The position numbers and the translations under genes were made by a program. Shown piece after piece: positions 44,435 through 53,772 of a stretch of 64,000 nt of DNA (within the stretch, counting starts at the first letter, position 1; the number at the start of each line of letters is the position of its first letter). The notes under the pieces are model-generated. The model was given only the letters and a program-made list of their open reading frames with translations, did not search any database and was not told the origin of the DNA. The stretch is from NCBI GenBank assembly GCA_017536555.1, contig JAFXHE010000004.1:62001-126000 (forward strand), written 5' to 3'. The DNA comes from Alistipes sp. Lineage in GTDB: Bacteria > Bacteroidota > Bacteroidia > Bacteroidales > Rikenellaceae.

Positions 44435-45046
44435 CTACTCACCCTTCGCTGGGGTGTTCTCCACGTAGTCGGCAGGGATAGTAAAGTCAATAGGCAGAAT
44501 AAAGCTCACAGCAACAGGCTCGCCATCATCCATACCTGGTGTCCAGCGCGGCGACTTCTCGAAGACGCGGATAACCTCGTCGTGGAGCACTGCGCCACAC
44601 TTATCGAAGAAGTTGAGGCGATTCATATTTATATAGCCCTCCTTATCAACAATAAATTTCACTGTAACGCGCCCCTGCATACGCTTCTCGATAGCCTCCT
44701 TGGGATAGCGTATATTCTGCATAACCCACGTGCGGAAGGTTGTTAGGTCGCCACCCATAAATGTAGGGGCTACGTCGGTTGACACATACTCTACATCCGC
44801 TTTATCGTCGCTCTTGAGCTTAATTAAAATAACACCATTTGACGTGTCGCCAAGCTCGGCATACTGCACCAACAAATCGGTATCGGTCTTGACTACAGTC
44901 ATCGACTCGATATCGGTGGGGGCAATTTTAGCGACCTCCTCCGCAGAGACTACCCTATTATTTACTACATATAAAGGCTTCTGCTCCTCGGCAAAGAGCT
45001 TAACAGAGATAAGGGTCATCACGACAAGAATTATAAGACGTTTCAT
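44435..45046 (-). CDS. TonB-family energy-transducer-like protein
   Basis: A 203-residue exported protein. After the N-terminal hydrophobic segment (MKRLIILVVMTLISVKLFAE) comes a short plug-like domain (LYVVNNRVVSAEEVAKIAPTDIESMTVVK, ending SNGVILIKLK) such as is seen before SusC-type plugs, then a TonB C-terminal domain (FRTWVMQNIRYPKEAIEKRMQGRVTVKFIVDKEG, WTPGMDDGEPVAVSFILPIDF). It lacks the long Pro-rich spacer of true TonB, so it may act at the outer membrane side or as an adaptor. Divergent from the two-component genes. Confidence 0.82.
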   Translation of the reverse strand: MKRLIILVVMTLISVKLFAEEQKPLYVVNNRVVSAEEVAKIAPTDIESMTVVKTDTDLLVQYAELGDTSNGVILIKLKSDDKADVEYVSTDVAPTFMGGDLTTFRTWVMQNIRYPKEAIEKRMQGRVTVKFIVDKEGYINMNRLNFFDKCGAVLHDEVIRVFEKSPRWTPGMDDGEPVAVSFILPIDFTIPADYVENTPAKGE

Positions 45047-45095
45047 AGTTCAAAGTTTTTAAGAGTTAATAATTGCAGCTGCTCTTTTTCTATTG

Positions 45096-45127
45096 CAAAG
45101 GTAGGGAGATTATACCGCCACGCCAAA
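45096..45127 (-). promoter_or_regulatory. Promoter of the TonB-like gene
   Basis: Minus strand: TTTG (45127-45124), 20 bases, TACCTTTG (45103-45096). The TGTTAA repeat array begins 8 bases upstream of the TTTG box, a usual activator position. Confidence 0.75.
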
Positions 45128-45134
45128 TATTTTG

Positions 45135-45172
45135 TGTTAAACAATGTTAACGCAAATGTTAAATAATGTTAA
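45135..45172 (+). promoter_or_regulatory. Four TGTTAA direct repeats, candidate response-regulator site
   Basis: TGTTAA at 45135, 45145, 45157 and 45167 (starts), giving spacings of 10, 12 and 10 bases, i.e. all on about one helix face. Three copies are AATGTTAA. Direct repeats near 11 bases apart are the usual sites of OmpR/PhoB-type regulators, and such a regulator is encoded in the adjoining operon. Confidence 0.65.
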
Positions 45173-45210
45173 ATGTGTCGGCAGGCGCATCGAACCACCT
45201 ATTTTTTTTA

Positions 45211-45218
45211 TAACTTTG
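45211..45218 (+). promoter_or_regulatory. -7 element of the two-component operon
   Basis: TAACTTTG ends 4 bases before the kinase ATG at 45223, so the message would have little or no leader. There is no TTTG at the expected upstream place, consistent with a need for an activator. Confidence 0.55.
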
Positions 45219-45222
45219 TGAT

Positions 45223-46434
45223 ATGAAACGTGGTCGCTTTATAATCGTGCTACTCGCAGTAATAGGCTCGCTGGTGCTACTCGCATTGGTGGAGGCACTG
45301 TGGGCTGTGAGTACATACCGCGATATGCGACAAAAGTACACCCAACAACTCGAAAGTATCATCGAGGAGGTGAGGTGGCAGTATGTGACACCGAGTGGCA
45401 GCCAAACATTTAGCATCGGTAGCATTGAGCGTCTATACACCATAGCGCAAGATGAGCTGCGCACGGCGGGTCTACATACCGACCATAAGGTAGAGGTGCT
45501 ATCCACCACCGACACCACGCCGATAGTGTTGATGGCGAAGGGTGGCGAGAATTTAGGCAGCGAGCAACTCTGCGTAGAGCATACGCTAACACCCATCATC
45601 CTGCGCCTGACGGTGAACGACCCGCACACAGCCATTATGCGCAATATGCGCCTCACGCTGCTGCTACAGCTGCTATCCATAGCGGTCATCACAATAGCCT
45701 TTATACTGCTACTACGCACGCTCTTTCGTGCCAAGAGCATCGAAGAGATACGCCGCGACCTCACGCACAACATCACACACGAGCTTAAGACACCTATTGC
45801 CGCTGCATACGCTGCAACAGATGCACTGATTACAATGCCCGAAATTGCCGAAGATGCCGCACAACGCAACGACTACCTAAAGATGGCGCAAGCAGAGCTA
45901 CAACGCCTCGGAGCAATGGTCGAGGAGATACTGCGCTCGTCGACAGAGGAGTACAGCACAGCCGCCCTGCGCTATGAGTCGTGCGACATTAAGGCGATTG
46001 TAGCGGAGGTGCGCACAACACTCGATATGAAGTACTCGTCGCGCGGCACACAGTGGGTGATAGATATAGAGCAAAACGCACACATCACAGCCGACAGATT
46101 TCACCTTATGGGCATTATAAGCGCGCTTGCCGACAATGCCATAAAGTATTGCGACAAAGCTCCACGCGTCAAAATAGAGGCTACGACACACGGCAGCTAC
46201 ACCTATATAGCAATAGAGGATAATGGCAAGGGGATACCTCGTCGTGAGCAGAAGCACATCTTCGAGAAGTTCTACCGCATATCTACGGGCAATCGCCACG
46301 ACACCAAAGGCTACGGACTGGGGCTATACTACGTGAAGTGTATGGTGAAGCGTCACGGAGGCAGCATAACGCTTCGCTCAGAGATGGGGCAAGGCACCTG
46401 TTTTACGATTAAACTACCACGATATGAGCAGTAG
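45223..46434 (+). CDS. Sensor histidine kinase (RprX-like)
   Basis: A 403-residue inner-membrane kinase. Two helices (about 5-27 and 143-167) frame a 115-residue periplasmic sensor of no recognised fold; there is no clear HAMP. The H-box is HNITHELKTPIAAAYA, the N-box ADNAIKYCDKAP, the G1 box EDNGKGIP and the G2 box GYGLGLYYV. All key residues are kept. Its last 11 bases overlap the response regulator. The layout resembles Bacteroides RprXY. Its promoter and the TGTTAA array upstream suggest autoregulation. Confidence 0.92.
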   Translation: MKRGRFIIVLLAVIGSLVLLALVEALWAVSTYRDMRQKYTQQLESIIEEVRWQYVTPSGSQTFSIGSIERLYTIAQDELRTAGLHTDHKVEVLSTTDTTPIVLMAKGGENLGSEQLCVEHTLTPIILRLTVNDPHTAIMRNMRLTLLLQLLSIAVITIAFILLLRTLFRAKSIEEIRRDLTHNITHELKTPIAAAYAATDALITMPEIAEDAAQRNDYLKMAQAELQRLGAMVEEILRSSTEEYSTAALRYESCDIKAIVAEVRTTLDMKYSSRGTQWVIDIEQNAHITADRFHLMGIISALADNAIKYCDKAPRVKIEATTHGSYTYIAIEDNGKGIPRREQKHIFEKFYRISTGNRHDTKGYGLGLYYVKCMVKRHGGSITLRSEMGQGTCFTIKLPRYEQ

Positions 46435-47104
46435 ACGAATACTTATTGTCGAGGACGAGGCAGTTTTAAGACGCATCGTTGCCGACGCTATGACAATTGC
46501 GGGCTACGAGGTGCGCACAGCCGAGAATGGCGAAGAGGGGCTACATATATTCAGCGAGTTCAGCCCCCACTTGGTAATTGCCGATATTATGATGCCACGT
46601 ATGGACGGCTTGGAGATGGTGGATAAGATGCAGGCGATGTGTCGCAGCACGATGTTCATATTTTTATCGGCACGCAGCGGTGCAGACGACGTGGTGGAGG
46701 GTTTTCGGGCTGGCGGCAACGACTATCTACGCAAACCATTCGCTATGAGCGAGTTGCTGGTGCGCGTGGAGGCGTTACTGAAGCGTGAGGAGCACAACGA
46801 CGGCAACACACTATTTAACATCGGAGCCTATCTCTATGACACCCAGCAGTGGACATTAGAGCATAATGGCACGGTGCAGCGACTCTCGGCGCGCGAGGCT
46901 GCGGTGCTCACAATGCTCATAAAGAATAGTGAGCAGGTGGTCACAACACGCGCCATACTCCTCGATATATGGGGTGACGACAGCTACTACAACCAACGCT
47001 CACTAAATGTCTTTGTGTCGAAACTACGCAGCAGGCTCGCAGACGACCCAAACGTAGAGATTACTGCCATACGCGGCATAGGATATAAAATAAGATGCAG
47101 GTAG
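46424..47104 (+). CDS. OmpR/PhoB-type response regulator (RprY-like)
   Basis: A 226-residue regulator: receiver domain (about 5-120) with acidic pair in IVEDEAVL, phospho-acceptor Asp in VIADIMMPRMDG, and Lys in YLRKPFAMSELL; then a winged-helix DNA-binding domain (LSAREAAVLTMLIKNSEQVV, DIWGDDSYYNQRSLNVFVSKLR, IRGIGYKIR). WGDDxYxNxRSxxVxxxKLR is typical of the RprY group in Bacteroidetes. The final codons and stop lie within the terminator stem. Likely target: the TGTTAA repeats at 45135-45172 (inference). Confidence 0.93.
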   Translation: MSSRRILIVEDEAVLRRIVADAMTIAGYEVRTAENGEEGLHIFSEFSPHLVIADIMMPRMDGLEMVDKMQAMCRSTMFIFLSARSGADDVVEGFRAGGNDYLRKPFAMSELLVRVEALLKREEHNDGNTLFNIGAYLYDTQQWTLEHNGTVQRLSAREAAVLTMLIKNSEQVVTTRAILLDIWGDDSYYNQRSLNVFVSKLRSRLADDPNVEITAIRGIGYKIRCR

Positions 47105-47125
47105 ACCACTCCACCTGCATCTTTT
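47093..47125 (+). terminator. Terminator overlapping the response-regulator stop
   Basis: AGATGCAGGT / ACCTGCATCT with a 10-base loop, then TTTC. The left arm is made of the last codons of the response-regulator gene, whose TAG is at 47102-47104. It can also serve purC from the other side (TTATTTTAT on the minus strand). Confidence 0.8.
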
Positions 47126-47147
47126 CGCTCTATTAGCACATCTGCTA

Positions 47148-48095
47148 CTACTTAAGCTCCTTAAGGTATGCCGATACATTGTCGAAGATACGCTTCTCGA
47201 CATCGTCAGCCTCGGCACGCACAAACTTCTCGCCTGTGACAGCCTCATAGAGCTCAATGTAACGCTCGGTGATGCTCGACACAACCTCCTCGGTCATCTC
47301 GGGAACCTGCTGTCCCTCGTGACCCTGGAAGCCGTTTGCCATAAGCCACTCGCGCACAAACTCCTTCGAGAGCTGCTTCTGCTTCTCGCCACGGGCAAGA
47401 CGCTCCTCGTAGCCCTCCTTATAGAAGTAACGCGATGAGTCGGGGGTGTGTATCTCGTCCATAAGGTAGATTACACCATTCTTCTTACCAAACTCATACT
47501 TCGTGTCTACCAAGATAAGACCCATCTTGGCTGCAATCTCTGTACCACGCTGGAAGATAGCACGTGTGTATGCCTCCAACTGCTCATACTCCTCGCGCGA
47601 CACGAGTCCCTGAGCGATAATCTCCTCCTTTGAGATATCCTCGTCGTGACCCTCATCTGCCTTGGTCGTCGGCGTGATGATAGGCTCGGGGAACTTCTGG
47701 TTCTCGACCATACCATCGGGCATAGCAACACCACAGATAGTGCGCTTGCCTGCCTGATACTCTCTCCACGCGTGTCCCGAGAGATAGCCGCGGATAACCA
47801 TCTCGACCTTATAAGGCTCGCAACGGTGACCTACGGTGACCATAGGATCGGGCACTGCAATCTTCCAGTTAGGAAGGATGTCAGCAGTGGCATCGAGGAA
47901 CTTGGCTGCAATCTGGTTAAGCACCTGACCCTTGAAGGGAATACCCTTGGGCAGCACCACATCAAATGCAGAGATACGGTCCGAAACGACCATTACGAGG
48001 TAGTCGTCATTGATGTTATAGACATCGCGCACCTTGCCTACATAGTGACCCTTCTGACCCTCAAACTCGAAGTTGTTCTTAACAATAGCGTTCAT
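47148..48095 (-). CDS. purC: Phosphoribosylaminoimidazole-succinocarboxamide synthase
   Basis: A 315-residue enzyme of purine synthesis that joins CAIR and aspartate using [59 protein letters not shown], and [30 protein letters not shown] (in parts) are the family core. It belongs to the longer type (about 300 residues) found also in fungi, not the 240-residue bacterial type. It follows proS by 60 bases. Confidence 0.96.
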   Translation of the reverse strand: MNAIVKNNFEFEGQKGHYVGKVRDVYNINDDYLVMVVSDRISAFDVVLPKGIPFKGQVLNQIAAKFLDATADILPNWKIAVPDPMVTVGHRCEPYKVEMVIRGYLSGHAWREYQAGKRTICGVAMPDGMVENQKFPEPIITPTTKADEGHDEDISKEEIIAQGLVSREEYEQLEAYTRAIFQRGTEIAAKMGLILVDTKYEFGKKNGVIYLMDEIHTPDSSRYFYKEGYEERLARGEKQKQLSKEFVREWLMANGFQGHEGQQVPEMTEEVVSSITERYIELYEAVTGEKFVRAEADDVEKRIFDNVSAYLKELK

Positions 48096-48155
48096 ATATT
48101 TTCTCGTTTTAGTTTTATGCTAAATTTGTCGTTGCACCCTGAGCATCGCACTCCG

Positions 48156-49640
48156 TTAATATGACTTTGCGAAGAGTACACGATAGGGCGAAGGCTTGCC
48201 AGAGAATACGCACTTGCCCTCCTCGGGCTCTACATTCATCGGTATACAACGGATAGTTGCCTTGGTAGCATCCTTGATAGCCTGCTCGGTCTCGGGAGTA
48301 CCGTCCCAGTGGGCGAGGATGAAGCCACCCTTCTCGTTGAGCACACTCTTAAACTCCTCCCAGCTATCAACCTTCGTAATCATTGAGTTACGGAAGTCGA
48401 GAGCCTTCTTAAAGATGTTCTGCTGTATCTCGTCGAGAAGTGCCACGATACGCTCTGCAAGACCCTCCTGCGAAACGACCTCCTTGGTAAGCGTATCACG
48501 TCGAGCAAGCTCGATAGTGCCATTCTCAAGGTCACGTGGGCCGAGTGCCAAACGTACAGGCACACCCTTAAGCTCATACTCGGCAAACTTAAAGCCCGAG
48601 CGCACATTATCACGACCATCAATCTTTACAGAGACACCCTTGGCACGAAGCTCCTTGGCAATCTCCTCAAAACGCTCAACAGCCTGCACGCGCTGCTCCT
48701 CGCCACGGTAAATAGGCACCATAACGACCTGAATAGGTGCAAGCCTTGGAGGCAACACAAGACCGTTGTTGTCAGAGTGAGCCATAATCAAAGCACCCAT
48801 AAGACGTGTTGACACGCCCCACGATGTTGCCCACACATACTCCTGCTTGCCCTCCTTATTGGTGTACTGAACATCGAAAGCCTTGGCGAAGTTCTGACCG
48901 AGGAAGTGCGAAGTACCGCTCTGCAAAGCCTTACCATCCTGCATCAATGCCTCGATGGTGAGGGTGTCGACAGCACCTGCAAAACGCTCATTAGGCGACT
49001 TGTGACCAACCATAACGGGGACACCCATCCACTCCTCGGCAAAGCTCTTATAGACGTTAATCATACGCTCTGCCTCCTCGATAGCCTCCTGCTCGGTGGC
49101 GTGGGCTGTGTGACCCTCCTGCCACAAGAACTCTGCGGTACGCAGGAACAGACGTGTACGCATCTCCCAGCGCACGACATTTGCCCACTGGTTACAGAGG
49201 ATAGGAAGGTCGCGGTATGAGGTAATCCAGTTCTTGTAGGTATTCCAGATGATGGTCTCCGATGTAGGACGCACGATAAGCTCCTCCTCGAGGCGTGCTG
49301 CGGGGTCTACCACAACGCCATTGCCGTCGGGGTCGTTCTTAAGGCGGTAGTGCGTAACAACTGCACACTCCTTGGCAAAGCCCTCAACGTGGCTCGCCTC
49401 ACGCGAGAAGAATGACTTGGGAATGAAGAGTGGGAAGTAGGCGTTCTCGTGTCCCGTCTCCTTAAACATACGGTCAAGCACGTCGCGCATCTTCTCCCAG
49501 ATAGCATAGCCGTAGGGCTTGATGACCATACAGCCGCGCACTGCCGAGTTCTCGGCAAGACCAGCCTTTATTACAAGTTCGTTATACCACTGCGAATAGT
49601 TCTCATCGCTCTTGGTAAGATCTTTCAGTTCAACTGCCAT
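48156..49640 (-). CDS. proS: Prolyl-tRNA synthetase (archaeal/eukaryote-like type)
   Basis: A 494-residue class II synthetase. Motif 2 [24 protein letters not shown] and motif 3 [28 protein letters not shown] (in parts) are present, with [14 protein letters not shown] early. There is no INS editing insert between motifs 2 and 3, so it is the short ProS3-type with an extra C-terminal zinc-like domain ending [11 protein letters not shown]. This type is standard in Bacteroidetes. Confidence 0.96.
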   Translation of the reverse strand: MAVELKDLTKSDENYSQWYNELVIKAGLAENSAVRGCMVIKPYGYAIWEKMRDVLDRMFKETGHENAYFPLFIPKSFFSREASHVEGFAKECAVVTHYRLKNDPDGNGVVVDPAARLEEELIVRPTSETIIWNTYKNWITSYRDLPILCNQWANVVRWEMRTRLFLRTAEFLWQEGHTAHATEQEAIEEAERMINVYKSFAEEWMGVPVMVGHKSPNERFAGAVDTLTIEALMQDGKALQSGTSHFLGQNFAKAFDVQYTNKEGKQEYVWATSWGVSTRLMGALIMAHSDNNGLVLPPRLAPIQVVMVPIYRGEEQRVQAVERFEEIAKELRAKGVSVKIDGRDNVRSGFKFAEYELKGVPVRLALGPRDLENGTIELARRDTLTKEVVSQEGLAERIVALLDEIQQNIFKKALDFRNSMITKVDSWEEFKSVLNEKGGFILAHWDGTPETEQAIKDATKATIRCIPMNVEPEEGKCVFSGKPSPYRVLFAKSY

Positions 49641-49698
49641 TGTATAATTTTTTTAGCTAATTTTCGAGAGTGTGATTATATAGTCATACAATCGAGCG

Positions 49699-49706
49699 CA
49701 AAGATA
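49699..49706 (-). promoter_or_regulatory. proS-purC promoter -7 element
   Basis: TATCTTTG on the minus strand, with a start site expected near 49693, about 50 bases before the ATG. The expected TTTG position falls in the upstream terminator hairpin. Confidence 0.55.
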
Positions 49707-49711
49707 ATAAA

Positions 49712-49745
49712 AAAAAGTGAAAGGCGAACACTCACCTCTCACTTT
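49712..49745 (-). terminator. Terminator of the DPP IV/PNGase-like unit
   Basis: Minus strand: AAAAGTGAGAGG / CCTTTCACTTTT (one G-U pair) with a 10-base loop, running into a long T-run. It abuts the proS promoter. Confidence 0.8.
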
Positions 49746-49777
49746 TAGAGCAAAGTAGCATAGATGCTCAATTGCCA

Positions 49778-50896
49778 CTACTTCAGATAGAAGGCATACA
49801 CCGTGACAATGTAGTTTGCTACACCCTCGGCATTGGGCTGGTCGAAGGTCGAAACAAAAGGCTGAAGGTCGATATCAATGCTCATTGTAGCACCCTTTGC
49901 AGCACCTACATTAAGTGACCAGTAGTGGGTATTTATAGGGTTACCTGGTGCCCAGTTAGCACGGTCATACATATACGTACCCGACTGGTAGTAGTTGTTG
50001 GCATTTGAATAGAAAATGGGTGCGTACGCAGCCTGCATAACATCGTTTACGGTCATAAAGTATTTGTTGAATACAAATTCCGCAGCATTCTCTGGTACAT
50101 AGCCCTCAATATCTGGGAAATCGCCCATATCGTGACCGTGACCTGTGATTGCTACACGCAGCAGCACCTCGCCTGTGCCTGCGGGCAGTGTAAGCGTTCT
50201 CTGACCAAGACGCTCCTCGCTTTCAATATCGTGACCAGCCACGCCATACGCCCAACTACGATAGCCCGTATTGGGGTTTATCGACGAGTCGTAGACGCAC
50301 TCTGCACCAAGCACCTCCTGCTCCTCATCGCCAACATAGCCGTTGAAACTAACGCTAAAGGCGTGTGCGCGCCTCTCGGTTGCATCGAAACCAGAATAGT
50401 AATACTTGAACTCCGTACTACCCTTCAGCATCTCACGATACTCCGTAACGTCAATGTAGAAGGACTTGCTCCACGACTGGTCAAACTCATCGCCAAATGG
50501 GGTCATAGCGCGCGCTATCTCATACCACACACCATCCGCCTTATTACGCACGTAGAGCATAACGGTATTATCATAGTCGGCAGGGCCCTCACCCTCGGAG
50601 CACATAGTGTAGCATAGCACAACACGACGGTAGTCACCCTCCTCTGGGAAGTCGAGTGTGAATGTAGGGTCGTCAGCACCCCAGCCCGCAAACTCCAGAC
50701 GATGCTTCGCGCTACTTACGGTATATGTAGGCGCGCTACTCTCGGGGTTACGGTCATAGAAGGGCTTACGCTTAAGTTGCGTAGCAACCTTGTCGGCATC
50801 TACCTGCGGGAGCTGCTCATCGTCATCTGCGCAGGCGACAGCAGCAACAGCAAGCAGTGCGATAAATATCTGTTTCAAGCTCATAGAATGGCGCAT
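49778..50896 (-). CDS. PNGase F-like lipoprotein
   Basis: A 372-residue predicted lipoprotein (LLAVAAVACADDD). The pattern resembles peptide-N-glycosidase F: an N-terminal jelly roll with YDNTVMLYVR, where PNGase F has a catalytic Asp, and a C-terminal jelly roll with AITGHGHD, NAAEFVFNKYF and TYMYDRANWAPG. PNGase F releases whole N-glycans from Asn. The match is by remembered motif, so catalytic residues need checking. It starts 12 bases after the peptidase gene upstream (or 24, from the ATG at 50884); together they could process host glycoproteins. Confidence 0.72.
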   Translation of the reverse strand: MRHSMSLKQIFIALLAVAAVACADDDEQLPQVDADKVATQLKRKPFYDRNPESSAPTYTVSSAKHRLEFAGWGADDPTFTLDFPEEGDYRRVVLCYTMCSEGEGPADYDNTVMLYVRNKADGVWYEIARAMTPFGDEFDQSWSKSFYIDVTEYREMLKGSTEFKYYYSGFDATERRAHAFSVSFNGYVGDEEQEVLGAECVYDSSINPNTGYRSWAYGVAGHDIESEERLGQRTLTLPAGTGEVLLRVAITGHGHDMGDFPDIEGYVPENAAEFVFNKYFMTVNDVMQAAYAPIFYSNANNYYQSGTYMYDRANWAPGNPINTHYWSLNVGAAKGATMSIDIDLQPFVSTFDQPNAEGVANYIVTVYAFYLK

Positions 50897-50908
50897 TTAT
50901 GGTAGCTA

Positions 50909-53347
50909 TTAGATGTCATTGTTCAACTGCGGGATATCGGTAGTCGTCTCGCGCTCACCCAAAAGGTGCTCGGCAAAGTAGTCTGCCATACGCCAGAAGA
51001 AGTACTCGTTCATATCGCCAAAGCCGTGGTGCTGACCTGGCAATAACAACATATCGAAACGCTTATTTGCGCGAATCAACGCATCGACAACACGCAGCGT
51101 GTTACCAGGGTGTACATTCTCGTCAACGTCGCCGTGTACCAACAGCAGATGACCCTTAAGGCGTGATGCTATCTCGGGATTAGACGTAATCTTATACTCG
51201 AAGCTTATCTCGCCGCCCTCCTTCTCGCGCTCCATAATGCCGTGGTGCTTCTCGCTCCACCAGCGGTTGTAGATGTTGTTGTCGTGGTTGCCTGCACACG
51301 ATACAGCGACATCGAAGAAGTCGGGATACATAAGTATAGCCGCCGTAGACATAAAGCCACCGCCCGAGTGACCGTGGATACCTACGCGCGAGATGTCGAT
51401 AAAGTCATACTGCGCTGCGAGCTGCTGTGCTGCAACAACCTTATCCTTAAGACCATAGTCACGCATATTGCCATAACCGTAGTTGTGATACCACTTCGAG
51501 CGATCGGGGTGTCCACCGCGGTTACCCACAGTGATAACGATGAAGCCAATCTGCGCAAGGCGGTCTATACGGTTCATAGAGGCATTCCACGACTGCTCAA
51601 CAGCCTCGGTCTGCGGCCCTGGGTAGACATACTCAATTATAGGATACTTCTTCGCGGGGTCGAAGTCAAAGGGCTTGTACATAACGCCGTGCAGGTCAGT
51701 GATACCGTCGGCAGCCTTAACAACGAAGGGCTCGGGGTAGGTGTAGCCCGTAGCAAAGAGCGGCTCAAGGTCTACGCTTTGGAGTGTCAGCACCTTGCGA
51801 CCCTCGGTAGTGTACAGCTCCGATACAGGAGCAGCGTTTACGCGCGAATAGGTTGTCGTGAAGTAACGGCAATCATCCGACAGCGAGAACATACCATTGA
51901 AATCCTTGGGGTCGAGCTGCTTGAGACCTGTGCCATCGTAGTTTACGCGGAAGAGGTGGAGGTAGTATGGGTTCTCATCCTTGTTGTAGCCCGTAGCAGT
52001 GAAGTAGATGACACGGCGCGTGTCATCAACACCCAAGATATCGGATACGTGCCACTCGCCCTTGGTAATCTGACCGAGTAGCTCGCCATCTGTTGAGTAG
52101 CGATAGAGGTGCGCCCAGCCTGTGCGCTCCGACCACTGCAACAGCTCCTTACCACCATTCACAAGCACAGGGTAGCGGTACTCAATAGAGGTCTCCATCT
52201 CCTCGTGTACAACCTCCCGACACTCGCCCGTAGCAACGTCTACGCGGCAGAGGTCAACACGCTGAATATCACGGCTCTGGCGCAACACATAGAACGACTC
52301 GTTATCGCCCTGCCATATCGAGCGGCGCGGTCTATCGTAGCCGTGGCTATGCTTATAGTCGCGCGGACAGATAAAGAGCATCTGCTCGGTGTACTTCTCC
52401 ATATCTATCTCGCGGCGCGAGAAGTCCTCGGTGTTAAATATCTCGAGCTTGAAGGCGGGGCTCGACTCACCTGGCATCTGATACTTGTAGGTGAATAGCT
52501 CGGGACGCTCCTTCAGCACGTCGATAACCCAGAAGTCCTTAAGCATCCCAGTATGGCTACGCACCGTAGCGAAGTGCTTTGAGTCGGGTGACCACTGCAA
52601 GAATACGCGGTAACGCTCGAGGGGCTTAATCTGTTCGATGCAGTCCTCAAACCAGTGGTAGGCATTAGCCTCGACAGCATCAGTGGTGATAGGATGCTCG
52701 ACAATGGTTGTATCCTCGGGATTTTTGATGAACTTCTCCACATCCTCCGTAGACATATACCAGAGGTTGTAGTCCTTCTGGTAGACAGCAATCTTGCCAT
52801 CGGGCGAAACATTAGCCCACTCGGGGTAGCGACCCTCACGCTCGTCGAGCTGCGTAAGCTCACGTGAGGCGATATCCCACTTGAAGTGGAACACCAACGG
52901 CTTACCCTCATCATCCTTCGGCTCATAGAGGTTGGGCGAAACCATAGCTTTAGCAGGGCTAACATCGAACAAGACATATTTGTCATCCTTAAGCTCGATG
53001 CGGTCAATAGGCAGGTGCTGCGCATCGAAAGCATAACCCGTAGCCATCGTAACCTTCTCTGCCAATTCGGCCATATTCCACATCTCGGTCTGCTTGCCCG
53101 CAGCAGGGTCAACGATATTGTAAGTGATGGCATCACGTGTCTGCCACTTATACCACATCTTGCTCTCTGACTTAAACCAATTAGGGCGCACAAAGGTCTG
53201 TGGCACAAGTCGTCGCACCTTAACGGGCGAATACTGCTCGGCAAGAGCATAGTTAGGCTTTACCGTCTCCGGCTGCTCGGCACGGAGAGCTGTAGCAGAG
53301 AGAATCATCGCTGCTGCCACAAGGATAGTAGATAGTCGTTTAATCAT
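50909..53347 (-). CDS. Prolyl oligopeptidase / DPP IV-family serine peptidase (S9)
   Basis: An 812-residue exported peptidase with a signal peptide (MIKRLSTILVAAAMILSATALRAE). Residues about 60-530 form the DPP IV beta-propeller, including DISRRE-like and CRDY/RSIWQGDNESFYVLRQ segments. The alpha/beta hydrolase holds Ser in GIHGHSGGGFMS, Asp in LVHGDVDENVHPG and His in PGQHHGFGD. It should remove X-Pro or X-Ala dipeptides. ATGs at 53392 and 53371 are possible, but the -7 box at 53390-53397 rules out the first. Confidence 0.9.
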   Translation of the reverse strand: MIKRLSTILVAAAMILSATALRAEQPETVKPNYALAEQYSPVKVRRLVPQTFVRPNWFKSESKMWYKWQTRDAITYNIVDPAAGKQTEMWNMAELAEKVTMATGYAFDAQHLPIDRIELKDDKYVLFDVSPAKAMVSPNLYEPKDDEGKPLVFHFKWDIASRELTQLDEREGRYPEWANVSPDGKIAVYQKDYNLWYMSTEDVEKFIKNPEDTTIVEHPITTDAVEANAYHWFEDCIEQIKPLERYRVFLQWSPDSKHFATVRSHTGMLKDFWVIDVLKERPELFTYKYQMPGESSPAFKLEIFNTEDFSRREIDMEKYTEQMLFICPRDYKHSHGYDRPRRSIWQGDNESFYVLRQSRDIQRVDLCRVDVATGECREVVHEEMETSIEYRYPVLVNGGKELLQWSERTGWAHLYRYSTDGELLGQITKGEWHVSDILGVDDTRRVIYFTATGYNKDENPYYLHLFRVNYDGTGLKQLDPKDFNGMFSLSDDCRYFTTTYSRVNAAPVSELYTTEGRKVLTLQSVDLEPLFATGYTYPEPFVVKAADGITDLHGVMYKPFDFDPAKKYPIIEYVYPGPQTEAVEQSWNASMNRIDRLAQIGFIVITVGNRGGHPDRSKWYHNYGYGNMRDYGLKDKVVAAQQLAAQYDFIDISRVGIHGHSGGGFMSTAAILMYPDFFDVAVSCAGNHDNNIYNRWWSEKHHGIMEREKEGGEISFEYKITSNPEIASRLKGHLLLVHGDVDENVHPGNTLRVVDALIRANKRFDMLLLPGQHHGFGDMNEYFFWRMADYFAEHLLGERETTTDIPQLNNDI

Positions 53348-53389
53348 ATTATTAAAGTTTTTTCGGTTCATCATCCACCAAGATAGACG

Positions 53390-53397
53390 CAAAGATA
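53390..53397 (-). promoter_or_regulatory. DPP IV-like gene promoter -7 element
   Basis: TATCTTTG on the minus strand; start expected near 53384, about 37 bases before the chosen ATG. No clean TTTG partner. Confidence 0.55.
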
Positions 53398-53772
53398 ACT
53401 AAAAAAGTGTAAACTAAAAATGTTATTCTGCGCTTTTATTCATCAGACTTGATTGTTAGATGTTTAATATGACAATTTTTTCATATATAAACACTCTCTG
53501 CAACGTCGTAGAATGCCACAAAGAGTCGCACTTTTTGGGTAGCCCTAACGCCTCACCTTGCGGCTAAACAACAGCCTAAAATCTATTTTTTTTGGCAATT
53601 TGTATAGTTTTAAGTTTTTTTTCATATATTTGCGTACAATATATACTGTGGGTATATAGTTTGTAGATTTTTTTATGCATCAAGCGGGTGTGTATCATAT
53701 TGACAATGATGTTATTATGCCACATAGCGCAGTGCATTTGGGGTTTATTAACTACTAATACTTATTTGCAAA
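53398..53772. other. AT-rich intergenic region before potA
   Basis: 375 bases with no gene I can support. It contains the potA promoter match at 53599-53632 and, otherwise, T-rich stretches and the small GC-richer patch at about 53540-53580. No riboswitch or RNA gene was recognised. Confidence 0.6.
53599..53632 (+). promoter_or_regulatory. potABCD promoter
   Basis: TTTG (53599-53602), 22 bases, TATATTTG (53625-53632). Spacing is slightly long. The leader would be about 135 bases, long for this window, leaving room for control after initiation. Confidence 0.55.

Noticed and set aside
51242-52081. Plus-strand frame of 279 codons opposite the DPP IV-like gene
   Set aside because: Low-complexity Val/Arg/Thr product antisense to a well-supported peptidase.
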